Shown here piece after piece: positions 43,400-54,519 of a stretch of 64,000 bases of DNA. The notes under the pieces are model-generated. The model worked only from the letters and a program-made list of their open reading frames with translations. It did not search any database and was not told the DNA's origin. The stretch's first letter is position 1. Each line of letters opens with the position of its first letter. The position numbers and the translations under genes are program-made. Origin of the DNA: Flavobacterium sp. KMS (GTDB taxonomy: Bacteria > Bacteroidota > Bacteroidia > Flavobacteriales > Flavobacteriaceae); contig NZ_JSYP01000009.1 in the NCBI RefSeq assembly GCF_000813005.1, forward strand, positions 124,001-188,000, read 5' to 3'.

Positions 43400-44203
43400 A
43401 TGAAAATCATTTGTAAAAACTGTGAAACCTCACACTATTCAAGTTTTAATTATTGTCCTCAATGTAGCCAAAAAGCCAATTTACATCGCATAAATTCACA
43501 TGAGGTTTTTCATGAAGCTGTTCATTATTTCACACATGCTGATAAAGGAATTTTTCAACTAATTAGAGATTTGACACTGAAAAGTGGAATTGTAGCTAAG
43601 GAATACATAAACGGAAAAAGAAAAAAATATTTCCCTCCGCTTAATTTTTTCCTCCTGATTGCGGCAATATTTGTTTTTATTTCTAATATCCCAAAAGAAG
43701 TACCTCCTATAGATATTCAGAAAGAAAATCAGGAACTGAATAGCATCTCCAATCCTGCTCAGAAAGAAAAAATGATACATCTTTACGAACGAAAAGAAAA
43801 AATGCTTCATTTCATAAAAAAATATTCTAATCTAATGGCGATGATGGCCTTACCACTTACTGCCTTTTTCTTTTGGCTTTTTTACAGAAAAGAAAACTAC
43901 AACTACACCGAACACCTAGTCGCCGGAATGTATATGTTAGGTTTTTGTATTTTAATCAACACATTATTAATACTACCAATATCCTTATTATTCCACCTTT
44001 CATCTAATTACTCCACAGTACTTTTTCTTCTTTTTCAGCTCCTCTATTTTACTGTTTTCTATTATAAGTTTTTAAATAAAAACACAAAACTTCAATTCGC
44101 AAAAGCTTTTACTGTAAGTGCTTTAGGAATTATTTTTTGGGGAATTGTTTCAGGATTTACTGTTAACGCCTATATCTCTAGCGGTTTTTGGGGAATCGTA
44201 TAA
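43400..44203 (+). CDS. DUF3667 family membrane protein with zinc knuckles
   Basis: A 267-residue protein. Residues 1-25 carry two CxxC pairs (CKNCETSHYSSFNYCPQC), a small zinc ribbon. The DUF3667 core follows: HEVFHEAVHYFTHADKGIFQLIRDLTLKSG and NGKRKKYFPPLNFFLL. Five hydrophobic segments follow in the C-terminal two thirds (about 77-93, 147-162, 173-198, 202-219, 235-260). Common in Bacteroidota and of unknown function. The zinc ribbon is probably on the cytoplasmic side. Stands alone, divergent from bioF, and shares a terminator with atpC. Confidence 0.86.
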   Translation: MKIICKNCETSHYSSFNYCPQCSQKANLHRINSHEVFHEAVHYFTHADKGIFQLIRDLTLKSGIVAKEYINGKRKKYFPPLNFFLLIAAIFVFISNIPKEVPPIDIQKENQELNSISNPAQKEKMIHLYERKEKMLHFIKKYSNLMAMMALPLTAFFFWLFYRKENYNYTEHLVAGMYMLGFCILINTLLILPISLLFHLSSNYSTVLFLLFQLLYFTVFYYKFLNKNTKLQFAKAFTVSALGIIFWGIVSGFTVNAYISSGFWGIV

Positions 44204-44225
44204 AAAAGAACATCAATCTAAAACA

Positions 44226-44256
44226 AAAAAGCCAGACAAATTATGTCTGGCTTTTT
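44226..44256. terminator. bidirectional terminator between the DUF3667 gene and atpC
   Basis: AAAAAGCCAGACA pairs with TGTCTGGCTTTTT around 5 bases, between converging genes. Confidence 0.92.
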
Positions 44257-44276
44257 CAACTTTATTCTGAATTGTC

Positions 44277-44558
44277 TTAGTCTGCTAAAACAATTATTTT
44301 ATTGTCTTTCATCTCGATTGTTCCTGATACGATTTCTAATGTATAGGTCTTATCATTTACTTTCGTGAATTTATCTGCTGCTTCTTTAGAGAAATTGAAA
44401 CTTGTTCCTACAATTTTCACAGTCCCTTTTTGTAACAAAGAAACAATCGGCGCGTGATTATTTAAGATTTGAAAACTTCCATCTACTCCTGGTAGTGTAA
44501 CCGAAGTAACTTCTCCTGAAAATAATTTTGCTTCTGGTGATACTATTTCTAAAATCAT
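44277..44558 (-). CDS. atpC: F0F1 ATP synthase epsilon subunit
   Basis: AtpC is a small central-stalk subunit of the F1 sector that couples rotation to catalysis and inhibits ATPase activity. The 93-residue protein holds only the N-terminal beta-sandwich (LEIVSPEAKLFSGEVTSVTLPGVDGSFQILNNHAPIVSLLQKG). The C-terminal helical hairpin of longer homologues is absent, which is usual in Bacteroidota. It follows atpD by 52 bases on the same strand; the gap holds an AT-rich palindrome (44590-44607) but no promoter. The other ATP synthase genes are not nearby, the normal split arrangement in this phylum. Confidence 0.95.
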   Translation of the reverse strand: MILEIVSPEAKLFSGEVTSVTLPGVDGSFQILNNHAPIVSLLQKGTVKIVGTSFNFSKEAADKFTKVNDKTYTLEIVSGTIEMKDNKIIVLAD

Positions 44559-44610
44559 AATTCGTTATAATTGATAATTGATAATTCTCAATTGATAATT
44601 ATCAATTGAA

Positions 44611-46134
<1,524 letters not shown>

Positions 46135-46184
46135 TTATTAAATAGCTATTTAGGTTTAACGAAAATACCTCTTTTTTCAGAGCG

Positions 46185-46192
46185 CAAAGATA
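46185..46192 (-). promoter_or_regulatory. -7 box TATCTTTG for atpD-atpC
   Basis: TATCTTTG followed by GC on the minus strand, 63 bases before the atpD ATG. Confidence 0.6.
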
Positions 46193-46304
46193 ATTTTTAA
46201 AATATAAAATCAATAACTTTTTTTTAGAAAAATACTATATTTTTATCAGTTTACAAAAATAAGTACATCGATTGCATAAAAGTCCATCTTTACAAGGAGA
46301 TAAA

Positions 46305-46336
46305 AAAACCACCACATTGTTAAAACGGGTGGCTTT
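46305..46336 (-). terminator. terminator after the SGNH hydrolase gene
   Basis: AAAaCCACC pairs with GGTGGcTTT with one mismatch, 14-base loop, then a T-run on the minus strand. Confidence 0.55.
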
Positions 46337-46356
46337 CCTACTAAAAAAAATTGGCT

Positions 46357-47853
46357 TTATTGTAATATTGCTGGATATTGAATTGGATAAGTAGACAAAT
46401 CAACATGTCGCAATGTGGAACCATACTTTGCATTAATGGCATCTATAAAGATATTAGCAATTAACCCGTACCCTCGCGCACTTGGATGAATTCCGTCAAG
46501 CGAAAATGCTCCTCCTGTTACATAAGCGGATGTCATATTAAAATTTCCGAAATTAAGACCCCCATTAGATAATTTTGCCATAACAGTTCTTGTATCGACA
46601 AAAGCTAACCCTTTTTCCTTAGCGATTGCTTCAATTGTTATATTATAAGCATCTGTTGCTGTACTAACTTCTTTTACTTCATCTTTTGACAACACCCAAT
46701 TATCTGCCAACGGTACCGACAAACCATTTACTTTTGTTGGATCTCCACCAACTGTAGTACCTATAAATGCTCTGGAAGTCAAGACCATGAAATCTTCTTT
46801 CGTAGCTTGCCTGTAAGACGGAAGCCCGTATGCGCTAAGATCTGTTAAATAACTATCTACAATAACAACTGCATTACCATTTCCAGCTGCAAATTTTACC
46901 GTACGACGAGCCGCTTCGGCTTCAGTCAGTAATCCATTTTTAACCATACTTAACAAACCTGCATTATAAGTAGCATATCCAGAATTTAATAGTGCTACCA
47001 AAGGAGCCGTTAGCGCAGCTGGATTATAAGGAACAGTTGTAAAATAAGGCAATGCATTTACGTAAGGTAAATTTGCTACTACCCCTTTAGCTCCCCCTGC
47101 CGTTAAACCTCCAACTAAAGCTGTATACACATTTGCAAATACAGTAGGATCCGTAATATCATCACTACCATAAGTAGCTGGATTAGGATTCCCTTTTTGA
47201 TCTTTTCCTGCTCCGCCTGATGTTGCATAACTTAAAACATCGTTTCCTCCTATAAATAAAGAGAAAAAAGTAGGCTTTTGATCTGTAGCATCCTTCAAAA
47301 TAGTAGTTCCTGGTACAGTAGCGAACCGAACAAAATATGGATTTGCAGCACCTAAAGATAACCCTGCAGGATTACCATATCCTGGCGCTATTAAATGAAA
47401 GCTTTTTGCCCCAGGAACACCCAGGTTATTAAAAGGTCCTGTTATGTGCGCCATAACTTCAGTTGTGGAAGCAAATGGTACAGGCGCAATCTTTGGCGTA
47501 CCATCTGGATTAAATCCTAATATTGCAAATCTTGGTGGAAATTTTGGATTTGGAACACCCCCAAATAACAACCCTCCAACATTATCCGAAGTCAACGGCG
47601 TTTTAAAGTCCCCACCCCCAGCAGCAATAAACTGCTGAGATAATATATTAGCATAAGAACCTCCCTGTCCTTTTACAAATAAAGCTCCATCACTATATCC
47701 TGCTGCAAATGAATCTCCCAAAGCTACATACTTTGTAAAAACTGCCGAACCTGGTGTTACTGGAACTTCTGCTGGTGTTGTATCTTCATCATCGTTATTA
47801 CATGCTACAAAGGCTAATGAAACCAATAGTAGCCATTTAAAATTTTTTATCAT
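46357..47853 (-). CDS. SGNH/GDSL-family lipoprotein hydrolase
   Basis: A 498-residue lipoprotein. Residues 1-17 form a signal with lipobox VAC18, followed by NNDDEDTT, an acidic stretch like the Bacteroidota surface-export signal. The SGNH hydrolase fold starts at KYVALGDSFAAGYSDGAL (nucleophile Ser48), with FIGGNDVL (block III) and the catalytic DGIHPSARGYGLIAN at the C-terminus. Such enzymes hydrolyse ester bonds of lipids, acetylated glycans or other acyl esters. It is larger than minimal SGNH enzymes because of inserts (about 70-240). It lies 84 bases after a TonB receptor on the same strand and is probably co-transcribed; a 7-bp hairpin (47893-47914) sits between. I infer a surface esterase that works with the receptor. 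Confidence 0.9.
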   Translation of the reverse strand: MIKNFKWLLLVSLAFVACNNDDEDTTPAEVPVTPGSAVFTKYVALGDSFAAGYSDGALFVKGQGGSYANILSQQFIAAGGGDFKTPLTSDNVGGLLFGGVPNPKFPPRFAILGFNPDGTPKIAPVPFASTTEVMAHITGPFNNLGVPGAKSFHLIAPGYGNPAGLSLGAANPYFVRFATVPGTTILKDATDQKPTFFSLFIGGNDVLSYATSGGAGKDQKGNPNPATYGSDDITDPTVFANVYTALVGGLTAGGAKGVVANLPYVNALPYFTTVPYNPAALTAPLVALLNSGYATYNAGLLSMVKNGLLTEAEAARRTVKFAAGNGNAVVIVDSYLTDLSAYGLPSYRQATKEDFMVLTSRAFIGTTVGGDPTKVNGLSVPLADNWVLSKDEVKEVSTATDAYNITIEAIAKEKGLAFVDTRTVMAKLSNGGLNFGNFNMTSAYVTGGAFSLDGIHPSARGYGLIANIFIDAINAKYGSTLRHVDLSTYPIQYPAILQ

Positions 47854-47937
47854 GATTTGTTATTTTAATACATTAATATTCATTTTCCCAAAACTTCTTA
47901 ATTCAACAAGAAGTACTTAATTATATATCTATAATTT

Positions 47938-50745
47938 TTATGGGTTAATTGTCCATGAAGCAAACCATTGTTGCCCTATTAAACCTGCTCCTACAACCTG
48001 AATATAATCTTTTCCAAAAATATTTGTTGCTCCAACCTTGATAACCGATTTCAACTTAGGAATTCCGTAATTTACCTGAGCATCAAATACCGTATTCTCC
48101 GGAACCATTCCATCTGCGAAAGATGCCTCCCATAAATACTCTGTATTCCATCTTATATTCATGTTAAACCCAAAATTTTTAAATAATTTTGAATTTCCTA
48201 ACGAACCTTTAATTCTATGTTTTGGAGTATTAAAACCTGCAACAAATCCAGGATCTTTCGACTGATCAAAATTAAATTGTGAATAGTTGTAGTTAACGCC
48301 AACCTCAAAGTCTTTATATACTTTTTTAGATAAACCAACACCAACACCAAAAGAGGTAATTTGCGCACTTGTATTTGTATAAACTTGATAAACTCTTCTA
48401 TCTCCAAACGCTAACGCTTGGTAACTTTGCAATACCGCCGGATTAGTCATATCCGTTCCCACCGTTCCATAATACGGACTAATTACTCGAGCTGTATTCA
48501 TGAAATTATCATAGATATTATAATATGCATTAAGATCAATTGAAAAATCTCTTACTACTGAGCGATACCCAACCTCAAAAGCTTGCACTTCTTCTGGTTT
48601 TACCAAACCAATATTAGCTACCTGTAAATCTTTTGGATTTCCCGAAGCCGCAAATGCTTGTACAGAAGCTACAGTATATGCATTATGATAAGCATTTTGT
48701 CCACTCATTTCTATCTGAGCAGGATTACCTGCAGCTTGACCAGCAGGACTCACATCTCTAATTTCTGTAAAACGATCAAGATTTTCTGCAGCAGAACCAA
48801 TTAATGCAAATGGCCCTAAATCCAAACCAATATATTGATCTTGAGTTGTTGGATTTCTAAAACCTGTTTGATAAGAAACTCTAAAATTATGAACTCTTGT
48901 TGCTCCTGCTGAATATACAAATGCTACCCTTGGAGATATATTCCCTTTAAAATTCTGACTTTTGTCATAACGAACAGATCCAGTAAATTTCAATCTATCA
49001 TCCATCCATTTTTTTGCCAATTGCGTATAAGCACCATATTCTTTATATTTTAAAGGTCCGTCATAATCTGTAAAAATTGTTCCTTCAGAATTCATTAAAT
49101 ACTCTCTCCAAGAGCCCCCAACTTGAATTTCAGCAAATTTGATAAGGTCTTTAAAATTATAATTCACATCTGAATGATACAATTTCGAGTGATCAATAAA
49201 TTTAGCTCCTTGTGTTAAATCTGGATTACTTACCACATTAGCAAATGCACTTTTAAACTGAGGAGAACCTGGTTCAAATCTTGCAGATCTTGGAGCACTT
49301 GGATTATTAGGATCAATATTTGGTGATAGACCTAAACCTGGCGAAACGTTATAATCTGCAAAATTTCTAGCATAATTTGCAGCATCATTTGCATTAAGAC
49401 CTAATACTGCCGATGATAATTGAAATGATTTAGCATAATCTGTAAACCAGTTTGTATCTGATTTAGCTGCTCTATTTACGTTCCAACCAGCAAAACGCAT
49501 ATCATACGAATCTCCAGCATCTTCTGTAGTCATATAAACTCTCGCAAAGAAATTCTTTCCTTTAATTTCTAATTTGGTTTGATCCATAAAGAAATTTTTC
49601 AAAGAATATCTATTTGCTCCTTGATAAATAGTGCTTCCTACACCTACCTTATACTGAAGTATAATCTCAGTTTCACTTTCCCATGGTTTAAGATGCATAG
49701 CAAAATCTGCCTTTATACTTTTAGATTTATTATCATTTAAATCTTTTTCATGATATCCCGTTCTACTTACCTGCCCTACATTAGAAAGAAAGGTAGTAAC
49801 TTCATCTCCATAAATATTTAATCCATCATAATTTTGATTATTTACATGACCAATAGAACCTCCAGTCATACTTCTTTGATCATCAGCTATCCACTCAGTA
49901 GCGCTTATATAATTAAAGTTTGCCTTCAGTGCAAAATGTTTGGTAAATGCTGTAGCCGCTCTAAACCCAAAATCAACATAATCATTTGTCCCTGCAACAT
50001 CCTGAGATGTCTGACCGTATTTAAAATAAGTACTAATTCCTTGATTTGTAAAAGGACTTTTACTATTCATAAACAAAATACCGTTAAAAGCATTAGCTCC
50101 ATAAAGTGCAGACGATGCTCCAGGCAAAAGCTCCACACTAGCAACATCTAAATCATTTAGACCAATTAAGTTCCCTAATACAAAGTTCAATGCAGGAGAA
50201 GAGTTATCCATACCATCAACCAATTGCATAAAACGAGTATTAGCAACAGTTGCAAAACCTCTCGTATTTACCGATTTAAACGAAATACTACTAGTATTAA
50301 AAATAACCTCTTTCATATTCTCCAATCCTTCGTAAAAAGACGGAGCCGTTGTATTTCTTATTTCCTGAAGCCCCATTCTCTCAATTGTAACAGGCGACTC
50401 AATAATTCTTTCTGGAGTTCTCGAAGCTGAAACTACAATCTCGTTTAACATTGTTCTTTCTTCTGCTAACGACACAATAACTTTTTGCGAAGCCGAAGTA
50501 ACATTAACCGTTTTCGTTTCATAGCCTACTGCCGTAACCTTAATTGTAAAAGGAAAATTTTTTGAGGACTTTAAAGTAAATGATCCGTCAAAGTCAGTAG
50601 AGGTACTACTGGACTCTCCAACAACGTTAATATTAGCCCCTGGAATCGATTGATTTTTATTATCGGTAACAGAACCTGAAATTGTACTCTGCGCAAAAGA
50701 AACGCCGCAGAAGAACAATGATAGAATAAGTAAATACATTCTCAT
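47938..50745 (-). CDS. TonB-dependent receptor with carboxypeptidase-like domain
   Basis: A 935-residue outer-membrane receptor. A signal peptide (1-18, ending SFAQ) is followed by a carboxypeptidase-regulatory-like domain (about 20-95: STISGSVTDNKNQSIPGANINVVG, GYETKTVNV). The plug domain (about 105-225) contains VVSASRTPERI, TRGFATVANTRFMQLVDGMDN and SALYGANAFNGILFM. The rest is a 22-strand barrel, ending QQWFASWTINP. TonB receptors import ligands too large for porins. There is no SusD-like partner gene; the adjacent gene is an SGNH lipoprotein, so the ligand may be an ester-containing compound. Upstream is a 298-base gap with a glmS terminator and no clear promoter box. Confidence 0.93.
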   Translation of the reverse strand: MRMYLLILSLFFCGVSFAQSTISGSVTDNKNQSIPGANINVVGESSSTSTDFDGSFTLKSSKNFPFTIKVTAVGYETKTVNVTSASQKVIVSLAEERTMLNEIVVSASRTPERIIESPVTIERMGLQEIRNTTAPSFYEGLENMKEVIFNTSSISFKSVNTRGFATVANTRFMQLVDGMDNSSPALNFVLGNLIGLNDLDVASVELLPGASSALYGANAFNGILFMNSKSPFTNQGISTYFKYGQTSQDVAGTNDYVDFGFRAATAFTKHFALKANFNYISATEWIADDQRSMTGGSIGHVNNQNYDGLNIYGDEVTTFLSNVGQVSRTGYHEKDLNDNKSKSIKADFAMHLKPWESETEIILQYKVGVGSTIYQGANRYSLKNFFMDQTKLEIKGKNFFARVYMTTEDAGDSYDMRFAGWNVNRAAKSDTNWFTDYAKSFQLSSAVLGLNANDAANYARNFADYNVSPGLGLSPNIDPNNPSAPRSARFEPGSPQFKSAFANVVSNPDLTQGAKFIDHSKLYHSDVNYNFKDLIKFAEIQVGGSWREYLMNSEGTIFTDYDGPLKYKEYGAYTQLAKKWMDDRLKFTGSVRYDKSQNFKGNISPRVAFVYSAGATRVHNFRVSYQTGFRNPTTQDQYIGLDLGPFALIGSAAENLDRFTEIRDVSPAGQAAGNPAQIEMSGQNAYHNAYTVASVQAFAASGNPKDLQVANIGLVKPEEVQAFEVGYRSVVRDFSIDLNAYYNIYDNFMNTARVISPYYGTVGTDMTNPAVLQSYQALAFGDRRVYQVYTNTSAQITSFGVGVGLSKKVYKDFEVGVNYNYSQFNFDQSKDPGFVAGFNTPKHRIKGSLGNSKLFKNFGFNMNIRWNTEYLWEASFADGMVPENTVFDAQVNYGIPKLKSVIKVGATNIFGKDYIQVVGAGLIGQQWFASWTINP

Positions 50746-50989
50746 TTGGTTAGATTTAGTTGGTTTATATTGCCAAAGTACAAATATTTTTGATATTACT
50801 AAAAATTTGTTAAAAAAAATTAATTTTCTTTATTTTTTTAGCAACAAAAATACATTTTTCACATTGCTGTTTTTTAAACTTTTGACAACTATAAAGCCCT
50901 AACTCATTGAAATATACTATGCATACATATTATTTTTAACAAAAAATTGAATATTCTACAAAAATGAATTCTTATTTTTTTGACATAAA

Positions 50990-51017
50990 AAAAAGCGAGA
51001 TATAAATCTCGCTTTTT
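50990..51017 (-). terminator. intrinsic terminator after glmS
   Basis: AAAAAGCGAGAT-ataa-ATCTCGCTTTTT, a 12-bp stem with A and T tails. Confidence 0.92.
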
Positions 51018-51043
51018 CAAACACTTATGTTTTATTTTTTGTT

Positions 51044-52891
51044 TTACTCTACAGTAACTGACTTAGCCAAGTTTCTTGGTTGATCAACATTACAACCTCT
51101 CATAACTGCTATGTGATAAGATAAAAGTTGCAACGGAATTGTAGTAATTAATGGCGATAAAGCATCTGATGTTTCAGGAATTTCAATCACATAATCCGCT
51201 AATTCACGTACTTGTGTATCTCCCTTAGTAACTACAGCGATGATTTTTCCACTTCTGGATTTTATTTCCTGAATATTACTTACAATTTTATCGTAATGTC
51301 CTTGCTTAGGCGCAATTACAATTACTGGCATTTGCTCATCTATTAAAGCAATTGGTCCGTGCTTCATTTCTGCCGCAGGATAACCCTCAGCATGGATATA
51401 CGAGATTTCTTTTAGCTTTAAAGCTCCTTCTAGCGCCACAGGAAAGTTATAACCTCTTCCTAAGTACAAACAATTTGGAGAATCTTTAAAAACAGCTGCA
51501 ATTTCTTTAGCAACATCATTAGTTTCTAAAACTTCTTTTACCTTGTCTGGTATAAGCTCTAATTCTTGTAAATATCTATGAAAATCTGGATTAGACAATG
51601 TTCCTTTTGCTTTTGCTAAACGCAAAGCAATCATTGTTAACACAGTAATTTGAGTTGTAAATGCTTTTGTAGATGCAACTCCAATCTCTGGACCTGCATG
51701 AGTATAAGCACCTGCATGAGTTTCTCTAGAAATAGATGAACCAACAACATTACAAACACCAAATACAAATGCCCCATGTTCTTTTGCTAATTTAATAGCT
51801 GCCATTGTATCTGCAGTTTCTCCCGATTGAGAGATTGCAATAACAACATCTGTTTTATTGATGATAGGATTACGGTATCTAAATTCCGAAGCATATTCAA
51901 CCTCTACTGGAATTCGGGCAAATTCCTCAAAGATATATTCTGCAACTAAACCTGCATGCCATGAAGTACCACAAGCAACAATAATAATTCTGTCAGCATT
52001 AAGAAATTTTTCCAAATTATCTTCAACACCTGCTAGCTGAACAATTCCTTCATTTGCATGAAGTCTTCCTCTATAAGTGTCTTTTATAACGCTTGGTTGT
52101 TCGTATATTTCTTTAAGCATGAAATGGTCGTAACCTCCTTTTTCAATTTGCTCCAAATTCATTTGAAGTTCTTGAATATAAGGATCAACCAAAGAATCAT
52201 CTTTAATTTTTCTGATTTTAATTGGCTTATGCAATCTGATATTAGCCATTTCGCCATCTTCCAGATAAACTGCATTTGTAGTATATTCGATAAAAGGAGA
52301 AGCATCAGATGCAATAAAATATTCACCTTCTCCAACACCAATTGCTAACGGGCTACCTAATCTGGCAGCAACAATTTCATTTGGATTTTTTCTATCAAAT
52401 ACTGCAATAGCATAAGCACCTACAACTTGGTTTAATGCAACCTGAACTGCTTTACCTAGTTTAAGATTTTCTTGCTTTTGAACATCTTCAATCAAATTCA
52501 CCAATACTTCAGTATCTGTATCTGAATGAAAAATGTATCCTCTTTTTTTCAACTCTTCTTTAAGCGGAGCATAGTTTTCAATAATACCATTATGTATTAT
52601 CGCCAAGTCTCCTGAGTTTGACAAATGAGGATGCGAATTCACATCATTAGGAACACCATGTGTTGCCCAACGCGTATGTCCTATTCCTATAGTTCCGTTT
52701 GTCGTAAAATTATCTTTAGCCTTAGCTTCAAGATCCGAAACTTTACCTTTTGTTTTACAAAGTTTAACTGCTTCTCCGTCATATAACATAACGCCAGCAC
52801 TATCGTATCCTCTGTATTCGAGTCGTTTTAGTCCTTTAATTACAATAGGATACGCCTCTCTATATCCTATATATCCAACAATTCCACACAT
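51044..52891 (-). CDS. glmS: glutamine-fructose-6-phosphate aminotransferase (isomerizing)
   Basis: GlmS makes glucosamine-6-phosphate, the entry to peptidoglycan and LPS amino sugars. The 615-residue protein has the N-terminal glutaminase with nucleophile Cys2 (MCGIVGYIGYR), IGHTRWATHG, HNGIIENY and HSDTDTEVLVNLI. Two SIS sugar-isomerase domains follow (IIVACGTSWHAGLVAEY, AISQSGETADTMAAIKLAKEHG, ALEGALKLKEISYIHAEGYPAAEMKHGPIALI). It ends in the conserved LAKSVTVE. Last gene of a tight minus-strand unit: short GT5, DUF4270, glmS, with gaps of 21 and 11 bases. No ribozyme-like leader is possible in such a short gap. Confidence 0.98.
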   Translation of the reverse strand: MCGIVGYIGYREAYPIVIKGLKRLEYRGYDSAGVMLYDGEAVKLCKTKGKVSDLEAKAKDNFTTNGTIGIGHTRWATHGVPNDVNSHPHLSNSGDLAIIHNGIIENYAPLKEELKKRGYIFHSDTDTEVLVNLIEDVQKQENLKLGKAVQVALNQVVGAYAIAVFDRKNPNEIVAARLGSPLAIGVGEGEYFIASDASPFIEYTTNAVYLEDGEMANIRLHKPIKIRKIKDDSLVDPYIQELQMNLEQIEKGGYDHFMLKEIYEQPSVIKDTYRGRLHANEGIVQLAGVEDNLEKFLNADRIIIVACGTSWHAGLVAEYIFEEFARIPVEVEYASEFRYRNPIINKTDVVIAISQSGETADTMAAIKLAKEHGAFVFGVCNVVGSSISRETHAGAYTHAGPEIGVASTKAFTTQITVLTMIALRLAKAKGTLSNPDFHRYLQELELIPDKVKEVLETNDVAKEIAAVFKDSPNCLYLGRGYNFPVALEGALKLKEISYIHAEGYPAAEMKHGPIALIDEQMPVIVIAPKQGHYDKIVSNIQEIKSRSGKIIAVVTKGDTQVRELADYVIEIPETSDALSPLITTIPLQLLSYHIAVMRGCNVDQPRNLAKSVTVE

Positions 52892-52902
52892 ATCTATTTA
52901 AA

Positions 52903-54498
52903 TTAATTTGGTTTCGTGTAGTAAATCTGAAGTTTCAATCTCTTATCAGCTGCCGCAGGAGTTCCTCCATAAAGAATTGTCCCTAACGGATTCAAAACGG
53001 ATGCTCTCGGAGCTGCAGTAAAAGGAATTTCAGGCCTAGCAGTTAATTTTTTATCTGAATCCCTTAATTTATTAGAAGTGATTGTATTTATATCCTCTGT
53101 AACTACTATCCCCATCTTTACATTAGTTGAATCCTTATATTTTATCAAATTTCTAACATGATTAGTAATTCTGATTTTATAACTGGTACCTCTTTTACTT
53201 GTTGGATCAACATTTATAATACCACTAAAAATCTGTTTTGCTTTTTTCACATCAGTAGAAGCACTTGAAGTTCCATCATTATAATAATCAACAATAGGTC
53301 GATTATTATTAAAATCGTACAAATAAATTCTGTTTGGTTCTGAGCTATTCTTCATAGCATCCGAATCAATATTAAAAACTAAATTCGCTTCATTAATCAA
53401 CCACCCTTTACTTCTAATTTCATCCAACTCTCCTGGCGCAAAAAGCTCTAACACTGCCATTGATCCTTCTCCTCCTTTTAAATACAGTTTATCATCACCT
53501 GTAACTTTAGGAGTAGTTATTGCAGTATTATAATTAGCACTTGTATTACTTTGATTTAAAAGATTTACCGTATTACCAGTTAAATTAAGAACAAGCGTTT
53601 TTGACTCCATTGTTTCCTCTGGATCTGTTGTTATAACAGTCTTTGCTTTATAATAAATTGTTATTTTACCTTTCTTAAAATCCATCATTGCCATATTTCC
53701 AGGATCACTACCAGACTTATCAATATTAAAATATAATCCTCTGAAATAATTTTTAAAAACATCATTTGTAGCTAAATTAGATGCTGAAGCTTTTAAAATT
53801 CTATCTTCAAAATAAGTTTTATCTAATTTTAATCTCATTGCTGGAGCACTCCTTGTAACAGTCAACTTTCCAGTAGCATCACTTGTACTTTCTCTAATTT
53901 CATTTGGACTAAAAACAAATGCATCATTATTCAATGGATTTGAAGCATTATTCAAACGACTAGCAACTTTAGCATTATAAAAATCAGAATTTTGATTCGT
54001 ATAAAAAAGCTGCTTATTCTGAAAATTATTACTTGGATCTAAATCCGCCATATAATAACCCGACTCATAAATACTTAGCTTTATTTTAGATAAATCAGGA
54101 CCATATATTGAATCCAATTTATAAACACTACTTCCATCTGTATTTTGCGCCGTCATATGACTAAAATATGGAACACTTAACACAATACTATCCGCAACTG
54201 GGCTTGCACCAATAACCGGAGCCACAGCTGCTAATGTCAACTGAGTAGCAAAATTAGCCGTTGTAGTACCAAATGCTGGATTATCATAAATCCCTAATTG
54301 ATTTATATTTAAATTATTAGATTGTATTGGAAATATTTGTTGATTATAAGCTACAACATTTGAATTATATATCGCTAAATCAAAGTGATTATCACCAATT
54401 AAATCATCACCAATAACATTGAAATCCTTATCGCAAGAATATAAAAGAACAACGCTTGCAACTAAAAGTATTTTCTTAAAAAAAGAAGTATTATACAT
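52903..54498 (-). CDS. DUF4270 family lipoprotein
   Basis: A 531-residue lipoprotein with signal and lipobox (LLYSC22, followed by DKDFNVIGDDLIGD). The DUF4270 family is widespread in Bacteroidota and has no known function. Its features are the early FNVIGDDLIG motif, a beta-rich body with repeated TITYKA-type strands, a KRGTSYKIRITNHVRNLIKYKDS segment, and a C-terminal LQIYYTKP. Probably in the outer-membrane inner or outer leaflet. It lies 11 bases before glmS and 21 bases after the GT5 gene, so the three are one transcript. The context suggests a link to envelope polysaccharide or amino-sugar supply. Confidence 0.9.
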   Translation of the reverse strand: MYNTSFFKKILLVASVVLLYSCDKDFNVIGDDLIGDNHFDLAIYNSNVVAYNQQIFPIQSNNLNINQLGIYDNPAFGTTTANFATQLTLAAVAPVIGASPVADSIVLSVPYFSHMTAQNTDGSSVYKLDSIYGPDLSKIKLSIYESGYYMADLDPSNNFQNKQLFYTNQNSDFYNAKVASRLNNASNPLNNDAFVFSPNEIRESTSDATGKLTVTRSAPAMRLKLDKTYFEDRILKASASNLATNDVFKNYFRGLYFNIDKSGSDPGNMAMMDFKKGKITIYYKAKTVITTDPEETMESKTLVLNLTGNTVNLLNQSNTSANYNTAITTPKVTGDDKLYLKGGEGSMAVLELFAPGELDEIRSKGWLINEANLVFNIDSDAMKNSSEPNRIYLYDFNNNRPIVDYYNDGTSSASTDVKKAKQIFSGIINVDPTSKRGTSYKIRITNHVRNLIKYKDSTNVKMGIVVTEDINTITSNKLRDSDKKLTARPEIPFTAAPRASVLNPLGTILYGGTPAAADKRLKLQIYYTKPN

Positions 54499-54519
54499 GT
54501 GTAATAAAAAAGTTAAATT

